Shown here: positions 22,012 through 33,000 of the stretch, piece by piece
Layout of the letters: the number at the start of each line of letters is the position of its first letter
Position numbering within the stretch: position 1 is the first letter of the stretch
NCBI GenBank assembly: GCA_004835665.1
Contig: RBKR01000020.1
Location: forward strand, 248,001-312,000
Source: Phoma sp. XZ068
Lineage: Eukaryota; Ascomycota; Dothideomycetes; Pleosporales; Didymellaceae
DNA length: 64,000 bases
Direction: 5' to 3'
Program-made: the position numbers and the translations under genes
The notes under the pieces: generated by a model
What the model saw: only the letters and a program-made list of their open reading frames with translations
The model's database searches: none
Told to the model about the DNA's origin: nothing

Positions 22012-23499
22012 ATGTCTTTCGGAAAGATTTACAGCTACAGCGTAAGTGGCTCCCTGCCTGCGCAACCCGCCCAAACTTGGGAGAAACCCGCAACTGACAG
22101 CCCACCAACAGGGTAACCCGCGCACCACCTCCCTCCTTGCTGTCGCAAAGGAGAACGGCCTCGACATCGAGTTCGTCGACACCGAGCCGGCCAAGGGCGT
22201 CTCTGCCGACTACCTGAAGCTCAACAAGCTCGGCAAGGTCCCTACCTTCGAGGGCGCCGACGGCTTCGTTCTCTCTGAGACCATTGCCATCGCTGTCTAC
22301 CGTGAGTGCCCCGCACCCCCTCTCCCCCCGATGGCGTTATATGATGTGCGAATGTTATTCATTCAGTTATCCCTGTCTGAAAACTACTGTTGAAAAAAGT
22401 ATATACCTGATCTACGTTGGCGGCACCCTCTCCGATTCTACCATTCTCGTCGTGACTCAGTCGCTGACCGCTTCCAGTCGCCTCCCAGAACGAGAAGACC
22501 AGCCTGCTCGGCAAGACCAAGCAGGACTACGCCACCATCCTCCGATGGATGTCCTTCGCCAACACTGAGGTCCTCACTCCCCTCGGTGGCTGGTTCCGCC
22601 CCATCGTCGGCCGTGACCCCTACAACAAGAAGAACGTCGATGACTCACAGAAGGCTGCCCTCAAGGCCGTGCACGTCTTCGAGGAGCACCTCCTCACCCA
22701 CACCTACCTCGTCGGTGAGCGTCTGACTCTTGCCGATCTGTTCGCCGCCAGCATCATCGCCCGCGGCTTCCAGTACTTCTTCGACAAGAAGTGGAGGGCC
22801 GAGAACCCCAACGTCACCCGCTGGTACGAGACCGTCTACAACACCCCCAGCTACTCCGCTGTTGCTGGCAAGCTCGAGTTCATCGAGGAGGCCATCAAGA
22901 ACGTTGCCCCCAAGAAGGAGCAGGCTCCTAAGGCTGAGAAGCCCAAGGCCGCCGCTAAGCCCAAGGCTGCTGAGCCCGAGGAGGAGGACGAGGCCCCTCC
23001 TGCCCCCAAGCCCAAGCACCCCCTTGAGGCCCTCCCCCGCCCCACATTCGTCCTCGACGACTGGAAGCGCAAGTACTCCAACGAGGAGACCCGCGAGGTT
23101 GCCCTTCCCTGGTTCTGGGAGAACGTCAACTTCGAGGAGTACTCCCTCTGGACTGTTGACTACAAGTACAACGACGAGCTTACCCTCACTTTCATGACCT
23201 CCAACTTGATTGGTGGTTTCTTCGCCCGTCTTGAGGCTTCCCGCAAGTACATCTTCGGTTGCACTTCCGTCTACGGCCAGTCCAACGACTCCATCATCAA
23301 GGGTGCTTTCCTCGTCCGCGGCCAGGAGGCTCTCCCCGCTTTCGATGTTGCTCCCGACTTCGAGTCCTACGAGTTCACCAAGCTCGACCCCACCAAGGAT
23401 GAGGACCGCAAGTTCGTCGAGGACCAGTGGTCCTGGGACAAGCCCATTGAGGTTAACGGCAAGTCCTACGACTGGGCCGACGGCAAGGTCTTCAAGTAA
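22012..23499 (+). CDS. TEF3/CAM1-like: Translation elongation factor 1-gamma (eEF1B gamma subunit)
   Basis: Three exons, 22012-22041, 22112-22301 and 22478-23499, give 413 residues, the normal family length. The first exon encodes only ten residues (MSFGKIYSYS). Residues 1 to about 85 form a glutathione-S-transferase N-domain (GNPRTT, KVPTFEG, LSETIAI), and about 90-210 the GST C-domain with LVGERLTLADLF. A Lys/Pro/Ala/Glu-rich linker follows, then the conserved EF1G domain from about 255, with FVLDDWKRKYSN, IGGFFARLE and a C-terminal WADGKVFK. The protein anchors the eEF1B complex that recharges eEF1A with GTP. Codon use is strongly biased to C-ending codons, as in very highly expressed genes. 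Both introns close in phase. Confidence 0.96.
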
Positions 23500-25076
23500 A
23501 TGCCTTGCATTTCTGCGGTGCTAGTTTTGTTAATGATGCGGATGATTTTACGACCTGGAACCAAGGGGTATGAAGGGTGAGGGATGGGTGTAGTGGATCA
23601 AAAAGATTGCTATGACCCGAACATAGAGGCAAAAAGCATATGTTCACGACGTCCAAACATGAGCTTTTTTTCGGCTTCGATGTGATGACGTGCATGTGAT
23701 GCCCCGCATTAACCATCAAAACATCAATACCCACCTGTGCTCTCCAATAGCAATCTTCAATTGACTGCTAAGTTCAGCCGCTGCTCTCAGGTTCGTAGCA
23801 AGGCTAGCTTGCACTCAAAGCTCAGGATGCAGCTGTCAACCCAAAGGACCGACTTCCATGGCACCAATGGAAGGCTCAAGGCCTTTCACTCCATCAGGCG
23901 CCTTACAATAACGCCGAGCACAGGAGCAGCTCGGACTTTGCTCTCCACTCTGGCATCTCCACTCACTGGGCAGGACACGGTCAGATGCACTGATAGTGAA
24001 CGCGCTACGTGTGCATTGGTTCCCGCGTCGTTCGGCAGCTTGGCGTGGTGAATATCTTCACCACTCATACGCTAACAATTGAGCTCAACTTGTGTCTCTG
24101 CTCTGCCGCGTGCCCAGACGACGAAAAGGTAGCTGCCGTTGTCGATCACCGTGTAACGGTACCCGTTTTTGAGCATCCCGGAAGTCTGGGTGCCTCGAGG
24201 GCTGGATCTGACCTCGATCGTTCGCGAGCTCTTGGTGGCGCCAGCTACCCCACAGGACGCCTATGCGCTGATTGGCTCAGCCCGAGGAGATGCAGCCGCA
24301 GTCGCAGCTTTGTTGGCGCAACGGCGCAGGTAGGGACGGGAAACAAGGGCGTGACTTCTTTGCGATTCGAGTCCTCTGTCCTTCGAGTCCTCAACATCTC
24401 CTCACCTTCGCACACGCATACCGAGTTGGCTGAGTGGCAAGGATATCACGCAACTGCTGGCTTGACTTGCAGCCCTGCGCGACGCTGATTTAGCTGACCA
24501 GAACGCAATTCCACGCGGACCGCGCGCCGCAGGAGTTCTTCGCTCTCACGTTTCGCTGTCGCGTGAACCTCAGAACGACAAGCTACATCTCGAGGCTGGG
24601 TTGAACTCAGAAAGAGCTTGGATCACCTGCACCCACTCAACCTCAACCTAGGGTCCGGCTGCCTGCGCCGTAGGGCTGTGGGTCGTGGGTCCCACCTATC
24701 CTTGTGCTACGCTGACGTCGATCAAGGGCGCTCAGCTCACGCAGCGAGACCCAGTCGTGGGGAGACACTTGGGTTGCGCGACGGTGAAGAAGGACCGTTT
24801 ACATTTGCGGCCGTGACGTGGAGAGTGGATAGCGACACGGCTTAAAGGCAAGAGTTGGACCTGGCAAACGGCCACAAGCAGCAACACAGAACTTCACGTT
24901 AATGCTCTTTTGCATTATTGCGAACATTAGTTTGACGTGCTGCGAGCGTGGGGTGCATATACTGTGGCTGAGACACAATTGCTTGTATTCTGGCTAAGAG
25001 TCATCTGTCACGAAAAAGAGGCTCATATCCACAACCGAAAGTGGCGTTGACGAGACGAGAAGGAGGCACTGAGGGC
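23500..25076. other. Spacer between eEF1B-gamma and PDE1
   Basis: No gene supported in 1.6 kb. It should hold the eEF1B-gamma 3' UTR and the PDE1 promoter. A 160-codon frame at 24009-24488 has no motif. A tRNA-A-box-like string near 24429 lacks a downstream B box. Confidence 0.5.
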
Positions 25077-26945
25077 ATGAAGGACAGTGATGGACACAGG
25101 GAGGTTCGAAGATCATCCGGACACAGCCATGAGCCAGCTATACAGGTGATTTGCTTGGGTGCAGGTGGCGGCCCAACCGAAGACAATGTAACGGGATTCC
25201 TCGTGCGTTCAACAGCCACCAAGTGGTCCAAGAACTCGGTCCTAGCTGTTGATGCTGGATCGCACCTTGCGGCCATCACTCGGATTCTGGAACAGCATTT
25301 TCCGCTCGTCTCAGAGCCGCGACCTCAGTCACCCCCGAAAGTGGATAGTATCCATGGCGGCGGTGTTCGAATCAACGATGACGCAACATCGCCGATGACT
25401 GAGCATGTTCCAATGTCTGATGATGATTCGGGGGCCGAAACACCATTGTCGGACGATGACATGACATTGGAGATAACAACATTGCTAGACGGAGTCTTCG
25501 CTGGGTTACCTTTCCCGAATGCGAGCGCCAGAGCGAACGCGCTACACATTGTCAGAGAGCACGTATCGACCTATCTGATCACACATCCGCACCTGGACCA
25601 CTTATCTGGTTTTGTCGTCAACACCGCGGCCTTCCACAACACATCGCGTCCGAAAAGACTAGCAGCGTTACCGTTCACGGTTCACGCTATCAAGACGCAC
25701 ATCTTCAATAATGTCATCTGGCCTAATCTCACGGACGAGGATGGTGGGGTAGGACTTGTATCATTTCAGCGTCTTGCAGAAGGTGGTAACATCGCTTTAG
25801 GCCAGGGTAAAGGAAGAGGATACATTGAGGTCTGTGATGGCCTGGGCGTGAAGGGCTTCAAAGTCAGCCATGGACACTGCATGCAGGGTCCAGGACATGT
25901 ACATCGCGGCTCGAATGCCGACCTGCAGGAGACGTCAGGCTTGCAACACACTTCTGCGGCTCTACACCAAGGCGAGGCGAGGGAGGGACGCTCCCACAGT
26001 TTTTCCATGCCGGTGCCGCATAGCCAGCCGGGAACTCCAGGGCTTGGCTCATTCGGGGCAGAGCAAGGTCGAAGATCTAGCCACGTCACTGCGAACAGCA
26101 TACCCGCTGACCAATGTGTTGTCGATTCTTCAGCATTCTTCATACGGTCCGAATCAACAATCACCACGCCTACAAAAGAAATCCTCATCTTTGGCGATGT
26201 CGAACCAGACTCATTGTCCCTTTCTCCGCGCACAGCATACATCTGGGCCGAAGCAGCCCCCAAAATTGCGGCCGGCATTCTCACCGGCATCTTCATCGAA
26301 TGCAGCTATACCGACGCACAAGCCGACGCTGTGCTCTTCGGACATCTTGCACCACGGCATCTCCTCGCCGAACTCCAAAATCTCGCCGACATGGTTAGAG
26401 AAGCACGCAAAGAGCACGAACAAGCTCGCGAAGCAGCGCGACATGGACGGAAACGCAAGCGTATGAGCAGAGACTTGCATTTCGAAGGCCCGATGAAGTC
26501 TCGCACATGGCACTCTGGCGTAAAAGGCATCGATACACCAGTCTCTTCTACTCATCCGCATTCTCATGCCGACGAAGATCTTATGACAGATTTTAGCAAC
26601 ACTCCCACTGGTGCACACACTCCCAACCCTCACTACTCGAACGCCGCCACTTCAGGGACCCCACATAACCCGCAAGCTTCCCACCCATCAGCTCCAGCAG
26701 CGCTCAACCTCAACAGTGTAAGCGCAGAGCATAATCGCGCGTTGCTCGCTGCAGCGTTTGAGGCTCCACTGAAGGGGCTGAAAGTTGTAGTGATTCATGT
26801 CAAGGATACGTGTGAAGATGGGCCGTTGGTCGGGGATACAATTCTAAAGCAATTGCAGGAAGGGGAAACGAAGATGAAGGAGGAAGGGAGGGGGCTGGGA
26901 TGTAGTTTTGAAATTAGTAGTAGTGGTGATGCCTATTGGTTTTGA
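25077..26945 (+). CDS. PDE1: Low-affinity class II cAMP phosphodiesterase
   Basis: Single exon; from the first in-frame ATG (25077) it encodes 622 residues. The open frame begins slightly earlier, but only at a GTG. The class II phosphodiesterase signature is explicit: HPHLDHLSGFVVNT starting at residue 170, preceded by the strand with GAGGGPTEDNVTGFLV at the N-terminus and followed by SHGHC, FIFGDVEPDS-type and IECSY segments of the metallo-beta-lactamase-like fold. Such enzymes hydrolyse 3',5'-cyclic AMP and damp PKA signalling. Two low-complexity inserts (about 85-135, and about 420-510 with a KRKRK basic patch) are larger than in yeast Pde1 but usual in filamentous fungi. A 5' exon cannot be fully excluded because the N-terminus lies close to the first ATG. 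Confidence 0.92.
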   Translation: MKDSDGHREVRRSSGHSHEPAIQVICLGAGGGPTEDNVTGFLVRSTATKWSKNSVLAVDAGSHLAAITRILEQHFPLVSEPRPQSPPKVDSIHGGGVRINDDATSPMTEHVPMSDDDSGAETPLSDDDMTLEITTLLDGVFAGLPFPNASARANALHIVREHVSTYLITHPHLDHLSGFVVNTAAFHNTSRPKRLAALPFTVHAIKTHIFNNVIWPNLTDEDGGVGLVSFQRLAEGGNIALGQGKGRGYIEVCDGLGVKGFKVSHGHCMQGPGHVHRGSNADLQETSGLQHTSAALHQGEAREGRSHSFSMPVPHSQPGTPGLGSFGAEQGRRSSHVTANSIPADQCVVDSSAFFIRSESTITTPTKEILIFGDVEPDSLSLSPRTAYIWAEAAPKIAAGILTGIFIECSYTDAQADAVLFGHLAPRHLLAELQNLADMVREARKEHEQAREAARHGRKRKRMSRDLHFEGPMKSRTWHSGVKGIDTPVSSTHPHSHADEDLMTDFSNTPTGAHTPNPHYSNAATSGTPHNPQASHPSAPAALNLNSVSAEHNRALLAAAFEAPLKGLKVVVIHVKDTCEDGPLVGDTILKQLQEGETKMKEEGRGLGCSFEISSSGDAYWF

Positions 26946-27915
26946 GAAGTGATTTGCGATGGATGATGGCAGCTCTTGAATTACGACTGGGGACGGCGTT
27001 TATAGGGTATAGTTGACGCTGAGGTATCTTCGGCTGGGTTGAGTGCATATGTTTTCTTCCATCGGGATGGTTCTACCTTTTCAGCAATAGCTATGAGTCG
27101 GGCACAGCTCGCATGTATTTTAAAGCAGGCGATGAGCAGCACAGTGAATAGATTTGCACATTAAGACTGCCAGACTTTGTCTTCGTGTGAATTGTGCTTG
27201 CCGGTAAGTCTTGACTCAAACTCAAAGATCCAAAGCGCCATTTAGTTCTGATCAAGGCCTCAGTACATATCCCTTTGGTTCAGCTCGCAAATGCGGACAT
27301 GTCAATAATGGCACCCATCCTCATATCAGATACCAGCTTTCTTGGTTGGCAACGACCGAGTGTGCTTTTCGGGCTCTTGATCCGCAGGATACCTGTGGGC
27401 AGCAGCCTCGAATTGAGGCGGCCTGGGGGCTCATATCGCTCACAAGCGCACTATGCCCGGATGTGAACATAACACGACGTGACAATATTTCTAGTCGTGG
27501 ACAGAGGTACACCTCAACTCCAAACATAGTAGCAAATTGAATGGCTACTCTGTGGTTCAGGCACATGGCTACCGCAACGCAATCGAAGGTAGCTGTTCGG
27601 CTATCGAACGTCGCTACCGTGCCACGATGTTTTCTCTGAGCTCTTCCACCCACCCCTATTCACTGCGGATGGTTTACTACTGAAGCAATCATACGGTGAG
27701 TTGATGAGGTTTGCCTGAGACTTCTATAATATGTGTTGCTCGAAATCTGTGTGTAGGGAACAGAATTGTGCACCTGTTCAGCTTTGCTATATCAGAGAGC
27801 GAGTCCGAAATCCTCCTAATATGAATCTCAAGCAACGCAGGCTTATGGGACGACCCGAAAGGGTTTGCTTCCGGGCAGAAGTCGCATAATTGGCGCAGCT
27901 TACTTCAAACATTTC
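26946..27915. other. Convergent spacer after PDE1
   Basis: Space between two convergent genes; no supported coding frame or RNA gene. It presumably carries both 3' UTRs. Confidence 0.5.
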
Positions 27916-28767
27916 TCATTGAACGCGAGCATCTACCTCTTTCGGGACCACAAACCACGTATGTTGTCCACTTCCGTGCAGTCTAGCAATAGCTCGTGGC
28001 ATCCCATCCGCATCTACATCCCTAGTTTCCTCGCCCAGCGTGCCCGACAGAGCACAACTCGCTTTGTCCTTCAAACACGCGCCCCACGCCAGGCTGGTCC
28101 TTACAAATACGCCCAAACATTGAGCTGCAGTGGGCCCTTGTCGGATTGCTATGTACACGATCTCTTTCATCTGACTTATCCTATTCAGACTCATTGTACT
28201 TCGGGCTCCAGTATGTGATACGTCCGGCTTGGCAGTCTTGCTGATGGTATTGGAGCAAGAATCGGGGTGTGGAATATCTGATCTGACAGGTCCGTCCTGC
28301 CTCATTTGCCTCTCGTCAAGGCTGTGGCTACGGACTGACACCGAGGCCTCCGTGCCAGCTTGCTGGACTAGTTGGGATTGGATCTTGATGCGACCTGTTG
28401 GATTGAGGTATTCACTACCATCCAATAATCCTTCTCTTGAAAACGTATAAGCGCCGTGTTCGATAGCTCCAGCTGTCACAGAATCGACTGTTGAGTAGAC
28501 GCCTAGGAATTCGCTTGGAAGAGTGCTATATGGATATGGTTCGTACTCGAGAACGTATAGCGTTGCTGCGGGCGCAGTGAAGCCAAAGCGGGCAGGGTAT
28601 GGTGCAAGCACCATAGTGGATGCTAAGCTACGCTTCTGCAGCCGGTTCCGTGGACGCTCATGTAAAGTCTCCACTTTCGGTGGCTTGGACAGTTTGGCCT
28701 TGCTTTGGTGGCCACCAGCAATTATGGGTTCGCTTAACGACCGCTTGCGTCGGTTTGATTGTTTCAT
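27916..28767 (-). CDS. Uncharacterised fungal protein with two similar half-domains
   Basis: From the ATG at 28767 the frame encodes 283 residues. The frame stays open upstream but without ATG, so a 5' exon is possible. The first about 55 residues are basic (NRRKRS, LQKRS). Two segments then resemble each other. The first, about 70-135, has LYVLEYEPYPYST, LGVYSTVDSVTAGAIEHGAY and a PTGRIKIQ strand. The second, about 205-280, has VYIAIRQGPTAA, LGVFVRTSLAWGACLKDKAS and a DGMPRAIARL strand. Both read as beta-strand, LGV(Y/F), an Ala-rich helix, then a basic strand, suggesting duplication of a small alpha/beta unit. No Pfam family is recognised and no catalytic residues are evident. It is convergent with PDE1. 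Confidence 0.65.
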   Translation of the reverse strand: MKQSNRRKRSLSEPIIAGGHQSKAKLSKPPKVETLHERPRNRLQKRSLASTMVLAPYPARFGFTAPAATLYVLEYEPYPYSTLPSEFLGVYSTVDSVTAGAIEHGAYTFSREGLLDGSEYLNPTGRIKIQSQLVQQAGTEASVSVRSHSLDERQMRQDGPVRSDIPHPDSCSNTISKTAKPDVSHTGARSTMSLNRISQMKEIVYIAIRQGPTAAQCLGVFVRTSLAWGACLKDKASCALSGTLGEETRDVDADGMPRAIARLHGSGQHTWFVVPKEVDARVQ

Positions 28768-30237
28768 CGTGATTTCCTCAAGTGTCTTTCTGGGCTCCTC
28801 GCTGTTGAAGCTTGCTTGCTGTTCGATCAATGTGCCAGTGTTGGGGCCAAAGACGCTGTGAGAATCGTTGACTTCAAAAAAAGGAGGATGGCCGTGAATA
28901 ACGGACGTTCAACAGTAGTTTGAACATGATAATGAACCCACAGCTGTCAACGTTTCATGTTACGAGTTCAGTCGAAGTGTGCAGGATCCTTCGTGAGCTA
29001 CAGTCGTCATTGGCAGTTCATGCGTCATCCAATGTAGCTAAGCCACGCAAACTAGCCGTTTGAAGAAATTGCGCCAGCACTACGGACATTAGCGAGCGCG
29101 ATAACATCGTGATAACATGAGTCGTGGTTGTCGGCAAAGAAGGGTGCTCCAGAAAGTCCATTTTTGTTTGAGGCTTTGCTGTTATCTACACTCATGTTTG
29201 CCAGCATTGACCAGTGACGTACGCGGCATGCAGGCGAAGCAACACCAAGCACATGCCACGATAGCCGGTACCCGATATGAGAGTACGTGAGATAGTCGTG
29301 AATATCGATGCCTCCTCAGATGGTCTCCGCAATGCACCCAAGGCTGTACATTCAATTCGTATAAATTCAAGCTTATTCGCAGCAATAAGGCTCTACAAAC
29401 TCGCAAGATATACCTCAAGATTATAAGATACCAAATCGATAGAGATGGCTTGCTGCAGATACAAAAAAGATAAACTCATACTGCAGCGGGTTTTCGCTAG
29501 TGGCCATGCACCTTACGACCAATCTACCCGTACGTTATAAATAGGCTGAGTCAACGAGAGGCCTTATTGTCTCCTGCCCGTTCACCAAAAAGTCCTGAAG
29601 GTATACCATAGCCAGTGGACTCTGTACGGAGGACGGCTCACCAAAGCCGACAATTTTAGTACTGTTATCAATACTAAGGAACATGAGCTCTTGTAGAGAG
29701 GTCTAAAGCGTAACACAGCCGCTACGCTATTTGTGTACTGATTCCACTGCTTAGCTACCCTGCTGGCCCGATTTGATGTGACATAACAAGTGGTTTCTCT
29801 TCAAAATATCCCCGACTATGAAGTTTTCTCTAACGTTAGGGAGCAGAAAAGAGAACCCAAGCAGTTGTGTTGTGAACAAGGAGCTCGGTTCACGCACTTC
29901 CCCTGTTATTGCGGCAACTAAGCAGCAGTTTATTTCCGCCCCTTCTCTAATCCGACGGGGACTGAACGTTACGGCCAGCAAATAATGAAGGTTAGAAAGT
30001 GCGTTTGTCGCTTGTGAAGACGATAAGCTCGTGCAATTTAGGTTCCCAGCTTCTGCCGCGGTCAGTGCAGGCTGATCTAGAGGAGAGTGTGGCATTGTTT
30101 GACTATCAGCATCAGTGCAGCATAGAGTAGGAGGTTGCTTGATATTGATTCGTGGGACGTTCTCAGCGGTATGTCACTGATAGCGCGCACTAAAAGTTAT
30201 CTAGTCAAGTGTCTACCGTCTTACAGGTCTTCTATAT
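28768..30237. other. Spacer without recognised genes
   Basis: About 1.5 kb, with AT-richer patches around 29340-29600. One 114-codon minus frame (29751-30095) lacks motifs. It should contain the promoter of the unknown gene on its left and the 3' end of the hydrolase gene on its right. Confidence 0.45.
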
Positions 30238-33000
30238 CTACAGGGTGACGTGCGGTACTTGAATGGCCAGCCCTTGGCTTCCCTTGCTATCTATGTCTGT
30301 TTCTGCCTTCTTGCCTAGACCAATGCCAGCCCGCCTCGCTCTCATGACAGCATGCAAACACCGTCCCACGCCCTCGAGGTCTCCCAGTAGCGTGACGTGT
30401 CCGCGATCGCTCGATACCACGCCTCCCCTTACCACCGAATATCCTTCGGGCACCATGGCGGCGCGCGCGAGCACAACACCGTCCCCGCTCGCAAAGGCCA
30501 GTTCATCGTAAACATCAGCTCGCGCAATGGCTTCGCGAGACTCGACCTTGGCACCGTATACCGTTGGTGTTGATTTGCCGTACATGAGCGCGATTGGTGG
30601 ATATGCGTTGGCTGTGCTGTGTTTAGGCTCATGGGCGAGCTCCTCTTTAAAGCGTTTGGTCTCCGCCAATACTCGGGTGAGGTACTTGATAGCTTCATCG
30701 CGCGATATAGTGACTGCGGTTGCAGGATTTGGGTCGTTTGAGGTGTACGTGGAGCGCGACATTCGCCGCCCTGCCATCATCTGAGGCTCCATCCCACCGC
30801 CTGCGGCCTCGGCATTGCCCTCGGCTACTTTGTTTGCAGCATTGTGGGCAACATCTGCTGCACCACTGATTGTATCACCGTTTCCTCTTGAAAAGCTACC
30901 TTTTCGACTTGGGAACGTTGGTAGAGCTTGCGACATAGCACTCAATACACCACTCACGCTGAAGCTACTTTCTTTAGGTGGCTCAGGGCGTGGCAAAGGT
31001 GGCGCTATACATGGCGATAGACGGCCCTCAATCCATGTGTTTACGTCGAAAAAGTCTACGGGGTACTGTTCTTTAGTGTGCTTGTTCAGAAAGCATTTGC
31101 CATCCAGTGGTAGCAAGGCATAGGAAGTGCGAATGCTAAAGTTCACCTGTGCGGTCAGTACACGAGATGAGAGCAGGACGTCATCGCCGTTCCGGAACGG
31201 ACCAAGGATGTTAACGCAGTTTTGCGGTACACCAGCATAAACCACGCCGGCGACAAGATCTGGTCGTTGATTGATTGCGTGGCGGGTGATGAGGCCCCCC
31301 AGTGAGTGTGCAAGGACAATAGCGCCCTTCTTCTCAGGAGCAACGCTTGCTTGATTGCACGGGAGAGCTTCGAGGAACTTGATTAACCGGCGTGAGAGGA
31401 AGTGTGGTGACAGTCGCCAGTCATAACCATAATTGTGGACCCTGAGCTTTCCACTCTTGTAGTTTTCGGAAGCTCGCAGGCGCTTGAACAGGCGTTTCGA
31501 GATATCAACAGGCCCGATATGTGTCAACATGCCATCCGGAATGATGGTTTGCTCCATCCTCTCATCTGCATCCTCGTCGAAAGGCACCTCCAGATCCACT
31601 TTGCGTAAATTGAGGCCGACCTTGATGGGAACCCACAACTGGCGATTTGGAGGTTCTGCAGAACGCAGAACGGAGCCACGATACCCTCCGAGAATAACCA
31701 GGTCGCCTTCTAGCTCTTCGAGAGCTCTCGTAAAGTTAGGGTGGGTGTCAGCTTCAGGGGGGCCATCTTTGAATGGCCGCATTGCCCTCAGGGATACGGA
31801 CGAGCCGTTGCGCGGGAAAGTCGCTGAGGGGCTTGGGCGAAAGCTGGGTTTGCGCATTGGGTTCTCATCCACGGCTCGTCCTCTAAGTGGCACGGTGCCA
31901 TTACGACTCCGGAACATGTCATCCCTGTGGGAGAAGTTGAAGTTCGGCATAGAAGGACTCGGAAGCTTGAAGTTTGAGTCCTGAAAGCTGTCTTTGATAG
32001 CCTTGAGCCTACTATTCACCTGCTCAGACACGCTCTCAAACCTTGAGTCGTCGCCAAGAGAAGACGCAATGGATTTGGAACGATAGAGGAGCAGTGAACC
32101 TTCCGAGTTCGACCTACGAAGCCTAGGTGGAGGTCGGTCATGCGATATACGGGGTTTACTTCTTTGGCCAAGCGTAGAGAGGCTGTCAGTCCCGCTTTCG
32201 GCCTGCGAGAGAGGTGCGATGTTGACCTGTTGTGGTGAGCTCAAACTTCTGCGACGACCCAGCGTCGACTCAGAGTTGCCATCGTGCTGAGGTAAGCTGC
32301 CACTGCTTGCTGCTTCTATCTGCCTGGGCCGAGAGCGTATGCCTGGGGGTGGCTTTCCACGCTCGTTGTCCAGCGACAGTGCTGAGAAGCTGGGCAACGA
32401 GAACTGCAGGTGTTTCGGCGCTTTCGGCAGGTTGAAAGGCACGTATTTCCGCATCGTTTCGGAGATTGAACCACTTGACGATGCTCTCCGCCGCCCGTTG
32501 TTGAGGTGCTGTCGCAGCGTTGCGCGGTGGTCGCTCATGCGGCCCTGGAAGGTCTTGGGGCCCGCACGCCATGGTGAGGGCAAGCGTTCGAGAGGCTCGT
32601 CTGGACTCGACCCATACTTGGCCGACTCGGCATTCGTGGGACGACTCTCGTCGACCTCCCCGTGAGAGGGTATGCGGTTCCGTGTCCTAGCATCTATTAC
32701 CGCAGTGGCGTGCTGTTCCCAGCCGTCAAAGAGCACGCCGCCCTCGAGGTCTTCCAATGCAGCGGCCTTCTCGGCAGCAGGCGTCTTTGGCGACGTCAAC
32801 CGCGTCTGCTGCTGTCCAATGCTGACTCCGATCGCCGACTGCACCGTCTCCAGCTCCAGCTTCTGCTCTTGTTCGGTCTCATCTCCGGACTCGACAGGTG
32901 TGAGGTCATCGTCGTCGAGTATCGATGCGAATTGAATGTCTGCGAGCGCATTCTGGCGCCGCTCGTGGTTGCTCGAAATGATAGGCGTCTCGGCCGCCAT
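30238..33000 (-). CDS. LCAT/lipase-like alpha/beta hydrolase with long disordered N-terminus
   Basis: Single exon of 920 residues from the ATG at 33000; the frame extends three codons further only to a TTG. Residues 1 to about 380 are Ser/Arg/Pro-rich and probably disordered. The hydrolase core starts near 395 with DLVILGGYRGS (oxyanion region), continues with a KSGKLRVHNYGYDWRLS segment typical of lecithin:cholesterol acyltransferase-like proteins, and has the nucleophile elbow AHSLGG with Ser at about 566. Then come VVYAGVPQNC and, near the C-terminus, IALMYGKSTPTVYGA and a GDGVV / RGHVTLLGD stretch that plausibly supply the acid and histidine. The predicted role is lipid acyl transfer or hydrolysis; the true substrate is unknown. 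No signal peptide or clear membrane helix is seen, so it is probably cytosolic or peripheral. Confidence 0.8.
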   Translation of the reverse strand: MAAETPIISSNHERRQNALADIQFASILDDDDLTPVESGDETEQEQKLELETVQSAIGVSIGQQQTRLTSPKTPAAEKAAALEDLEGGVLFDGWEQHATAVIDARTRNRIPSHGEVDESRPTNAESAKYGSSPDEPLERLPSPWRAGPKTFQGRMSDHRATLRQHLNNGRRRASSSGSISETMRKYVPFNLPKAPKHLQFSLPSFSALSLDNERGKPPPGIRSRPRQIEAASSGSLPQHDGNSESTLGRRRSLSSPQQVNIAPLSQAESGTDSLSTLGQRSKPRISHDRPPPRLRRSNSEGSLLLYRSKSIASSLGDDSRFESVSEQVNSRLKAIKDSFQDSNFKLPSPSMPNFNFSHRDDMFRSRNGTVPLRGRAVDENPMRKPSFRPSPSATFPRNGSSVSLRAMRPFKDGPPEADTHPNFTRALEELEGDLVILGGYRGSVLRSAEPPNRQLWVPIKVGLNLRKVDLEVPFDEDADERMEQTIIPDGMLTHIGPVDISKRLFKRLRASENYKSGKLRVHNYGYDWRLSPHFLSRRLIKFLEALPCNQASVAPEKKGAIVLAHSLGGLITRHAINQRPDLVAGVVYAGVPQNCVNILGPFRNGDDVLLSSRVLTAQVNFSIRTSYALLPLDGKCFLNKHTKEQYPVDFFDVNTWIEGRLSPCIAPPLPRPEPPKESSFSVSGVLSAMSQALPTFPSRKGSFSRGNGDTISGAADVAHNAANKVAEGNAEAAGGGMEPQMMAGRRMSRSTYTSNDPNPATAVTISRDEAIKYLTRVLAETKRFKEELAHEPKHSTANAYPPIALMYGKSTPTVYGAKVESREAIARADVYDELAFASGDGVVLARAAMVPEGYSVVRGGVVSSDRGHVTLLGDLEGVGRCLHAVMRARRAGIGLGKKAETDIDSKGSQGLAIQVPHVTL

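Noticed and set aside
24361..24490. tRNA-like string with an A-box match (TGGCTGAGTGG)
   Set aside because: No correctly placed B box and no acceptor-stem pairing could be found.
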